A stretch of 64,000 bases of DNA, from the NCBI GenBank assembly GCA_035699085.1, contig DASSBG010000019.1, positions 12,599 to 76,598 of the forward strand, read 5' to 3'. This stretch comes from DASSBG01 sp035699085 (lineage in GTDB: Bacteria; Pseudomonadota; Gammaproteobacteria; Xanthomonadales; Rhodanobacteraceae). Each line of letters opens with the position of its first letter. The first letter of the stretch is position 1. Below the pieces are notes generated by a model. It saw only the letters and a list, made by a program, of their open reading frames with translations. It had not been told where the DNA came from and searched no databases. Shown here one piece after another: positions 51,150-59,300 of the stretch. A program made the translations under genes and the position numbers.

Positions 51150-54100
51150 ATGCGGCCGACGTGGCTGGCGGCGGCTGTTCGCGCCGGCCGAATCCATCGG
51201 GGAATCATGCTCGCGACCTGTTTGTTCGCCTTGATCATGGCGGCGTCCAATGCGGCGGCGCCGTTGCCGCCGACGCCTCGGTTTCGCCACTACACCATCG
51301 CCGACGGCCTGCCCTCGAACAACGTCTACAGCACCATCCAGGACACGCGCGGCTACATCTGGGTCGGCACCAACGACGGTCTGGCGCGCTTCGACGGCCG
51401 GCATTTCACGATCTTCAGGCATCGCAGCGGCGACCCGGCCAGCCTGCCAACCAACGATGTCTCGGTGCTGCTGGTCGACCAGCGTGGCCGCTTGTGGGCC
51501 GGCGGCGAGGGCAGCGGCCTGAACCGCTACGAGCCGGCGACGGGTGGCTTCCGCCATTGGCTGCACCACGCCGGCGACCCGGGCAGCTTGAGCGGCGACG
51601 ACCTGATGGGTCTGGCGCAGACCAGCGACGGAGCGATCTGGGCCGGCGTCTATGCCGGCGGAGTCGACCGCCTGTCGGACGACGGCAGCCATTTCACCAC
51701 GCTGCGCCATCGGGACGGTGATCCCGGCTCGCTGGCGTCGGACAACATCGCCACCCTGCACGCCGACAGCGAAGGCCGGCTGTGGATCGGCAGCGATCGC
51801 GGCGTCGACATGCGTGATGCCGATGGCCGCATCCACCATATCCACTTTGCCGGAGTCAGCCAGGCGAGCTTCTGGGCCTGGCAGATCGACGGCGATGGCG
51901 ATGACGTGCGGGTGGCGACCAACCTCGGTCTGTTTACCATCGGCGCCGACCTGGTGGCACGCCGCCTGCCACGCCTGGCGCAGGTGCACGACAACGTCTA
52001 CTCCAGCTTTCGCACGACCCGCGGCGGCCTGTGGGTCGGCCTGCGCGGCGGCATGCGCCTGCTGACGAGCGACGGCCGCAGCTTCAGCTTCCCGACGCGG
52101 CGGCTGCTGCCCGGCGGCCTGCCGGGGCGCCTGATCATGCACGTCATGCGCGACCGCGAAGGTGGCCTCTGGCTGTCATCGCTGGACGCGGGGCTGCTCT
52201 ACTTGAGCCCGCATTGGCGCGACTTCACAGCTTTCGGCCACATACCCGAGGACCCGGACAGCCTGCAGGACAGCCGGGTGCTGGCGCTGGCGCGCGAGCC
52301 CGATGGCAACCTCCTGGTCGGTGGCCCCAACGGCGCGCTGGACCGGCTGGATCCACGCACCGGTGCGGTCGAGCACCTGGACGAGGCGATGGGGCTGCCG
52401 GAAAAATCAGTCACCGGCCTGCTGGCGGGCCGCGACGGGCGCATCTGGATCGGCCAGGAGCGCGGGCTGCGGGTGCTCGACGCGCACGGCGAGCTGCGCC
52501 GAGTCGGCGAGGGCGTGCTGCACAACGGCGTCGTCTGGATGGCCCATGCCGCCGATGGCGGAGTCTATGTGGCGCCGAGTTCGCAAGGTGTGTTCCACGT
52601 TGACCCGCAGACCCTCGCCATGACCCCGCTGGCGCTGGCGGCCGGTGGCGAGAAAGGCCGCGAGACGCACGCGCTGGTCCTGCGCGGCAAGGTGCTCTGG
52701 CGCGGCAGTCGCAGTGGCTTGTCATGGCTGCTGCCCGGCGCGACGCGCCTGCACCACGTACCCGGCGTGACGCGCGGCCCCGTTGATGCGCTGGCCTTCG
52801 ATGGCAGCGGGTTCTGGCTGGCGCGGCCGGATGCACTCGAGCACTACCGGCTTGCCGCCGGCAAGGCGGCGCTGGTGCGGCGGGTTGATGCCGGCGACGG
52901 GTTGCCGGCCGTCGGTATCAACGGCCTGTTCGTCGATGGCGGCGGCCGGGTCTGGCTCACCAGCCAGACTGGCCTCTGGCGATTCGACCCGACCAGCGGT
53001 GGCTTCCGCCGCTATGGCACCGAAGACGGTTTGCCCAGCCCCGGCTTCGGCCACGGCGTGATTGCCGACCAGGGGCGCGTCTACGCCGCCACGCTCGGCG
53101 GCGTCGTGGCCTTCCGCCCGCTGAGCCTGCACGACCGGCCGCAGCCGCCGCTGCTGCGCCTGACGTCCGCCGAGGTGCGGAGGAGCGGCAAGCAACGGGT
53201 GCTGCCACTGGCCAGCGGCGAGATCGCCATGGGCTGGCGCGACCGGGACCTGCACGTGGTGGCACAGGCGCTGTCCTACATCGACCCGCAGCGCATCCAC
53301 TACCGCTTCCGCATGGTCGGACTGGACAGCGGCTGGGTGGACACCGGCACCCACGGCGAGCGCGAATTCGCGGCGCTACCGCCGGGTGACTACGCGCTGC
53401 AGGTCGAGGCCGCCGGTCCTGATGGCGCCTGGGCAACGTTGCCACGCGCCTGGCCGGTGCGGGTGGCCGCGCCGCCGTGGGAGCGGCCGTGGGCCTGGCT
53501 GGCCTACGCCCTGGCCGGATTGGCGCTGGGATGGCTGGCCTGGCGCGTCGCGCGGCGCCGCGTCGAGCAGCGCGTCCACCTGAACATGCTGGAGCAGGCC
53601 AGCGCCGCCAAGACGCGTTTCCTGGCCACCCTCGGCCACGAGATCCGCACCCCCATGACCGGCGTGCTCGGGATGGCCGAACTGCTGACGCACACGCCGC
53701 TGGACGCGCGCCAGCGCGGCTTCGTCGGCGCCATCGAACGCTCGGGCAGCGTGCTGCTGAAGCTGGTCAACGACGCGCTCGACATGGCCCGTATCGAGGC
53801 CGGCCGGCTGCCGCTGGAGATCGCACCCTTCGATCCGGCCGCGCTGCTGCACGAGGTGGCGGCGCTGGAGGACGGCCTCGCCGCGGCCAAACAGCTGCGC
53901 ATCGAGGTGCAGGTCGCGGCGGACGTGCCGCGTTGGGTCAATGGCGACGCGGTGCGTGTCAAGCAGATCCTCCTCAACCTGACGGCAAACGCCGTGAAGT
54001 TCACCGAGGCGGGGCGGATCGGGCTGTGTCTGGTCAGCCGCGACGGTGCGCTGGTCTACGCCGTGCGCGACAGCGGCCCGGGCCTGGCCGAGGCCGACCG

Positions 54101-54755
54101 TCACCGGTTGTTCCGGCGCTTTGAGCAAGGCTCCCGCAACAGTGGCAGTGGCGGCAGCGGCCTGGGCCTTGCGATTTGCCGCGAGCTGGCCGCGCTGATG
54201 GGTGGCTCGGTTGAGGTGGAGTCGCTGCCCGGGGCGGGCAGCACCTTCAGCGTCACATTGCCGCTGCCGGCGGCGGCGTCCGGACCATCGGCCAAGCCGC
54301 CACCGCAGGCGCCACACGCGCGCCGGATCCTGCTGGTCGAGGACGACCCGGTGGTTGGCGAGGTAATCGGCGGCCTGCTGGAGGCGCAGGGCCACGAGGT
54401 GCGGCATGCGGCCGACGCGTTGGCGGCCATCAGCGAACTGGCGGTGGCGCATTGCGACGCCGCGCTGGTTGACCTTGACCTGCCCGACATCGATGGCTTC
54501 GAGCTGATCCGCATGCTGCGCGCCAACGTGCGCCGGGCCTTGCTGATCATTGTCGTCACCGCGCGCACCGAGGCCGGCGACGAGACCGAGGCTCGCGAGG
54601 CCGGTGCCGACGGTTTCCTGCGCAAGCCGGTCAGCGGCGACCAGCTGGCGGCGGCGCTGGCCGCGGCGGGCGAGCCGGCGTCGGCCGCAGCAGCGCCTGG
54701 ACGCGCCGGCGCAGCAGCGGAACCACCTCCTCCGCAAACCACGGATGATGCTTGA
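51150..54755 (+). CDS. hybrid sensor histidine kinase with two-component propeller domain and receiver
   Basis: 1201-aa membrane sensor. A signal/anchor segment is followed by about 650 residues of reg_prop blades (NDGLARFDGRHFTIFRH, RRGLWVG-type, GLPSNNVYSTIQDTRGYIWV) in two seven-bladed propellers. A Y_Y_Y domain (~700-765) and one transmembrane helix (~780-800) come next. Then the HisKA domain with His830 in GHEIRTPMTGVLGMAELL, HATPase (QILLNLTANAVKFTEAG, SGLGLAICRELAALMGG) and a REC domain (1057-1175) with phospho-Asp1108 in LVDLDLPDIDGFEL. It lacks an Hpt domain and a DNA-binding output. The start could be 51150 or 51207. Its last 125 bp overlap the convergent UDG gene. The signal is unknown; propellers often bind glycans. 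Confidence 0.9.
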   Translation: MRPTWLAAAVRAGRIHRGIMLATCLFALIMAASNAAAPLPPTPRFRHYTIADGLPSNNVYSTIQDTRGYIWVGTNDGLARFDGRHFTIFRHRSGDPASLPTNDVSVLLVDQRGRLWAGGEGSGLNRYEPATGGFRHWLHHAGDPGSLSGDDLMGLAQTSDGAIWAGVYAGGVDRLSDDGSHFTTLRHRDGDPGSLASDNIATLHADSEGRLWIGSDRGVDMRDADGRIHHIHFAGVSQASFWAWQIDGDGDDVRVATNLGLFTIGADLVARRLPRLAQVHDNVYSSFRTTRGGLWVGLRGGMRLLTSDGRSFSFPTRRLLPGGLPGRLIMHVMRDREGGLWLSSLDAGLLYLSPHWRDFTAFGHIPEDPDSLQDSRVLALAREPDGNLLVGGPNGALDRLDPRTGAVEHLDEAMGLPEKSVTGLLAGRDGRIWIGQERGLRVLDAHGELRRVGEGVLHNGVVWMAHAADGGVYVAPSSQGVFHVDPQTLAMTPLALAAGGEKGRETHALVLRGKVLWRGSRSGLSWLLPGATRLHHVPGVTRGPVDALAFDGSGFWLARPDALEHYRLAAGKAALVRRVDAGDGLPAVGINGLFVDGGGRVWLTSQTGLWRFDPTSGGFRRYGTEDGLPSPGFGHGVIADQGRVYAATLGGVVAFRPLSLHDRPQPPLLRLTSAEVRRSGKQRVLPLASGEIAMGWRDRDLHVVAQALSYIDPQRIHYRFRMVGLDSGWVDTGTHGEREFAALPPGDYALQVEAAGPDGAWATLPRAWPVRVAAPPWERPWAWLAYALAGLALGWLAWRVARRRVEQRVHLNMLEQASAAKTRFLATLGHEIRTPMTGVLGMAELLTHTPLDARQRGFVGAIERSGSVLLKLVNDALDMARIEAGRLPLEIAPFDPAALLHEVAALEDGLAAAKQLRIEVQVAADVPRWVNGDAVRVKQILLNLTANAVKFTEAGRIGLCLVSRDGALVYAVRDSGPGLAEADRHRLFRRFEQGSRNSGSGGSGLGLAICRELAALMGGSVEVESLPGAGSTFSVTLPLPAAASGPSAKPPPQAPHARRILLVEDDPVVGEVIGGLLEAQGHEVRHAADALAAISELAVAHCDAALVDLDLPDIDGFELIRMLRANVRRALLIIVVTARTEAGDETEAREAGADGFLRKPVSGDQLAAALAAAGEPASAAAAPGRAGAAAEPPPPQTTDDA

Positions 54756-55269
54756 ACCAGCCCTGGTTGCGCGGGCTGGGATGCGGCAGCGGCAGCACCC
54801 CGCGGCCCAGGTGCTGGCGCCATGCTTCGCAGGTGGTGGTGAGGTTGGGTCCGGCACGGGCGCCCAGAATGTGCGCCTGTGCGTACCATCCTACCAACAA
54901 GGTGAGGCGAACGTTGGGCAGCAGCGGCAGCAGTCGCGGGTGCCAGGTGCGGGCACAGATGCGCGGTGGCGGCAGGTCGCCCGACGCACCCTTTCCCGGA
55001 TAGCAGAAGGCCATCGGCACGATCGCCACGCGCGCAGGGTCGTGGAAGGTCAGCTCGTCGATCCCCAGCCAGTCGCGCAACCGCGCCCCGCTGGGGTCGT
55101 CGAACGGCACGCCGCTGAGGTGCACCCGCCGGCCCGGCGCCTGGCTGACGATCAGCAGTCGCGAGCTGGCCGAGGCCTGCAGCACCGGCCGCGGCCCCAG
55201 CGGCAGGCTGTGCTCGCAAAGGCGGCAGGCGCGGATGTCGGCAAGGACGGTTTCGACGGTATCGGGCAT
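54631..55269 (-). CDS. uracil-DNA glycosylase family protein
   Basis: 212 aa. The fold motif is RLLIVSQAPGRRVHLSGVPF followed by DDPSGARLRDWLGI, the family motif of the uracil-DNA glycosylase-like superfamily, with LPLPHPSPRNQGWFKHHPWF at the C-terminal side. CRLCEHSLPLGPRPV near the N-terminus may carry cysteines of an Fe-S-like site. The exact base specificity cannot be told. The C-terminus is Pro/Arg-rich and overlaps the kinase gene by 125 bp on the opposite strand. Confidence 0.88.
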   Translation of the reverse strand: MPDTVETVLADIRACRLCEHSLPLGPRPVLQASASSRLLIVSQAPGRRVHLSGVPFDDPSGARLRDWLGIDELTFHDPARVAIVPMAFCYPGKGASGDLPPPRICARTWHPRLLPLLPNVRLTLLVGWYAQAHILGARAGPNLTTTCEAWRQHLGRGVLPLPHPSPRNQGWFKHHPWFAEEVVPLLRRRVQALLRPTPARPPRPAPPPAGRR

Positions 55270-55448
55270 GCAGGGGATGAGCTCGGCGGCGGCGCGGCGT
55301 CACTGGCTGCGGGAGCCAAAGCGCGCCAGCCGCGGGAGGCGTGATGGTCGTCACATAGTCTATCGTGCGGTGCTTGCGGCCAGGCCACCTTTTGCCTGCC
55401 CGGCGGGCTATGATTCGCGAATGCGCCCGCTCTCGCGGCGCGCCGGGG

Positions 55449-56273
55449 ATGGCGATGGCAATGCATTTCATATCGGGCCTGCCGCGATCGGGCTCGACCT
55501 TGCTGGCCGCGTTGCTGCGCCAGAACCCGCGCTTCCACGCCAGCATGACCAGCCCGGTCGGCACGCTGTTCACCGGCATGCTCAACCAGTTCAGCGCCGG
55601 CAGTGAATTTGGCCCGGTGGTGGATCCGGCGATGCGCCGGCGCATGCTGCGTGGCCTGTTCGACACCTGGTACGCCGACTGCGCCGACAAGTCTGTCGTG
55701 TTCGACACCAACCGCTTGTGGTGCGCGCGCCTGCCGGCGCTGCTCGATCTGTTTCCCGATGCCAAGGTGATTGCCTGCGTGCGCAACGTGGCCTGGGTGA
55801 TGGACAGCCTGGAGCGCCTGTTCCGCGCCAACCCGTTCGAGAACACCAAGCTGTTCAACGACGACAGCGAACGCAACAGCGTCTACAGCCGCGTCGACAC
55901 GCTGGCGCAGCGCAACCGCCTGGTCGGCTTCGCCTGGTCGGCGCTGAAGGAGGCCTATTACGGCGCGCAGGCCGGGTCGCTGCTGCTGGTCGAGTACGAG
56001 CTGCTGGCGCAGGCGCCGGAGAAGGTGCTGGGGCTGGTCTACGACTTCATCGGCGAGCCGGCGTTCGCGCACGATTTCGAGCACATCGAGTACGACGCAC
56101 CGGAATTCGACGAGGCCCTTGGCGTACGCGGCCTGCATCGCGTGCGGCCGAAGGTCGCGGTGCAGGAGCGGCGAACGGTGCTGCCGCCCGACCTGTTCCA
56201 GAAGTATTCCGAGCTTTCATTCTGGCGCGACGGCACGGGCAGTGCCGCCAGCGTCATCCGCCACAAGGCCTGA
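55449..56273 (+). CDS. sulfotransferase family protein
   Basis: 274 aa, PAPS-dependent fold. The N-terminal 5'-phosphosulfate loop is FISGLPRSGSTLLAALL (P-loop-like). The 3'-phosphate region includes ACVRNVAWVMDSLERLF, and LLLVEYELLAQAPEKVLGLV is a conserved C-terminal block. The start is one of three close ATGs (55449, 55455, 55461); 55449 has GGGG upstream. It lies 32 bp before the giant repeat protein gene in the same direction and may be co-transcribed. The target (tyrosine, sugar or lipid) is unknown; a modification of the neighbouring secreted protein is a speculation. Confidence 0.85.
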   Translation: MAMAMHFISGLPRSGSTLLAALLRQNPRFHASMTSPVGTLFTGMLNQFSAGSEFGPVVDPAMRRRMLRGLFDTWYADCADKSVVFDTNRLWCARLPALLDLFPDAKVIACVRNVAWVMDSLERLFRANPFENTKLFNDDSERNSVYSRVDTLAQRNRLVGFAWSALKEAYYGAQAGSLLLVEYELLAQAPEKVLGLVYDFIGEPAFAHDFEHIEYDAPEFDEALGVRGLHRVRPKVAVQERRTVLPPDLFQKYSELSFWRDGTGSAASVIRHKA

Positions 56274-56305
56274 CCGGCCACCGCGCCATCCTCAAGGGGA
56301 ACGCC

Positions 56306-59300
56306 ATGCACAGCACGAGTAACGGGTTTGAGCGGACAGCGGGCCGCCGCTTCAGCCGCACCGCATTGACGGTAGCCATTGCCACCGTGCTGGCGGGCGC
56401 CTCGCAACAAGCGCTGGCCGAGGCGGTGATGCCGCGTGCCGTGCCACCGAGCCTGGCCGGCATCGCGGCGCCGTGGGCGGAGCGGGTGTTGTTTGTTGAT
56501 GCGCGGGTGCCGCAGCCATCGAAACTCGCCCTTGCCGCCGCGCCGGGCACCCGGCTGGTGATGGTCGGTGCGCACCGTGACGGCCTCGACCAGGTCGCCA
56601 ACTGGTTGGCTGCACATCCCGGGGCACGGACCGTGGCCATGGTCGCGCATGGTACGCCCGGCACACTGCAGCTTGGCGCCAGCACACTCGACGCGCGCGC
56701 ACTGGATGCGCATGCGGCGAGTCTGGCCCGCATCGGCCGCTCGATGGCCGCCGATGGCGACCTGCAGCTGTACGCCTGCGACACGGGCGCGGGCGAGCGG
56801 GGTGCGCATTTCCTGCAGCGCTTCGCCGACCTCACCGGGCGCGCCGTTGCCGCATCCGACGATATCACCGGCAAGGACGGCGACTGGGAACTCGAGATCG
56901 CGCAGGGCAACGCCGACGCCGCGCCCGTTCTGAGCGCCGCGGCCCTGGGTGACTACGCCCACGACCTGGCGACCTTCAAGGTGACCAACCTCAACGACAG
57001 CGGCCCCGGCAGCTTGCGCCAGGTGATCGCCGATGCCACCGGCAATGATCAGCCTGACACCATCGTGTTCGATCCGGCACTGTTCGCTGGCGGGCCGCAG
57101 ACGCTCACGCTGACCAGCGGCGACGTCGACGTTGGTGGCATCGGCGATCTGGATGGGCTGAACATCATCGGGCCGGGCTCCTCCCTGCTCACTATCAGCG
57201 GCGGCAACAACTCGCGCGTCTTCATCGCCTATGGCGACGCTGGCGACCACGCCACGGGCAACTCCTCGCCGTTGGCGATTTCCGGCATGACGCTCGCGAA
57301 TGGCTTCGCCGATGTATACGGCAATGCCTCGGTCGTCGGGTATGGCGGCGGTGCCGTGATCGGCTACTACTCTGGCGGCCTCACCATGGACCATGTGGTG
57401 GTGCGCAACAGCAGCATCGGTGCCTACAGCAACGGTGGCGGCGTCCTGTTTTACGACCTGGATGCCTCGTTGGGCATCAGCAACAGCACGTTCGAAGGCA
57501 ACAGCACCGGCACGGGCTACAACGGTGGCGGTATGGAGGCATCTGCCGCCAGCATCAGTATCGCCAACAGCACGTTTTCCAACAACACCGCCACACGCGA
57601 AGGAGGCGGCGCCGGCTTGGTTGCCAAGGGCAATCTGTACATCGCCAACAGTACCTTCGCCGGCAACACAGCAGGCACCAACCCTGTCGCCAGCAACCGA
57701 GGCGGCGGATTGGCCATCGAAGACAGCACGGGCACCCTCAGCATCGTCAACTCGACCATCGTCAATAATCAGGTAACGGCCGTTGCGGGTGCGGCAGGGG
57801 GCGGTGGTGGCTTGTTCGCGCGCAACAGCACCGTGACGCTGTACAACAACCTGATCGCAAACAACACCAGTTCGACCAATGGTCCCGATGTCCACCTCTA
57901 CCAGGGTGGAACGCTGAACGGCAGCACCAACATCATCGGAACCGCGGTGAGCGTAGGTTCGGGTAATCCTGGAACCAACAATCTCACAGGGACCATCAGC
58001 ACGTTACCGACGCTCGGCTCGCTCGCCTACAACGGCGGCGCGGTCAAGACCATCTCCATCGACGCCGGCGGCTCGGCCGGCAATGCCGGCATCGCCGCGC
58101 AGGCGCCGGCCACCGATGCGCGCGGCTACCAGCGGGGCAGCACGGTCGATATCGGCGCCTATGAAGCCAACGACGCCAACACGTTCGACTTTTTCGGCAG
58201 CCTCTACCCGCCCAATGGCTACGTTGACGTTCCCAATGACAGTGACCTGTCGCTGGAATTCGGCGCGCCTGTAACAGCAGTCGCGGGCAAGAACATCGTC
58301 ATCCACGACGGGAGCGGCAGTGTGTTCGAGTCGATCGCCGCCGACGATCCGCGCATCAGCATCGTGCCCGGCGCCGGAGGCGCCGGCAGCAAGGTCGTCA
58401 TCAATCCCACCGGCACGTTCGCGGGCAATGCCGGCTATTACGTGACGATTGATGCCGGCGCGTTTGTTGACGCAGACGGCAACAGTTTCAGCGGCATCAG
58501 CTCGCCAGGCACCTGGGCGTTCACCTCCGCCGCCATGCCGGCCGCCGTCACCAGCGCCACCTACGACGCCAGCACCGGCGTATTGGCGGTGACCGGCACC
58601 GGCATGACCACCGGCGACACCATCGATTCCGGCAAGCTCACGCTGACCGGGCAGGGCGGCAACAGCTACACCCTGGCCTCGGGCAGCGTTACCGCCAGCA
58701 GTGCCACCACGTTCTCCATCACGCTCAACGCGGCCGACCAGCTCGCCGTCAACGGCCTGCTCAACAAGAACGGTACCAGTTCGGTCGATGCCACGACCTT
58801 CAATCTCGCGGCGGCGGCCAACTGGGATTCCACCGCCAGCGCTTCGGCCGACCTGACCGGCAACGGCGTCACCGTCAGCAACGTCACGTCGCCCACCATC
58901 ACCTCGGCGACCTACGACGCGAGCACCCGCGTGCTGAGGGTGACCGGCACGAATTTCGTCGGGACCGTGGGCGCGAACAACGACATCTCCGTGTCGAGGC
59001 TGGCGCTGACCGGTGAAGGCGGCGCAACCTACGCCTTGACCTCCGCGGATGTCGAGGCCACCAGTACCACCTCGTTTTCCGTCCCCCTCAATGCCAGCGA
59101 TGGGGCGGGGCTGGGCCGGATCTTCAACAAGAACGGCAGCAGCTCCACCGGCGGCACCACCTACAACCTGGCGGCGGCGGATGACTGGGACAGCGTCATC
59201 AACGGCTCGGACACCTCGGACGCCTTCGGCAACGGCGTGACGGTCAACAACGTTGCAGTGCCCTTGATCACCAGCGCCACCTACGACGCGAGCACCGGCG

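Noticed and set aside
55718..56305. Upstream extension of the giant protein frame into the sulfotransferase gene
   Set aside because: The sulfotransferase is the real gene there; the giant protein has a clear signal peptide from the ATG at 56306.
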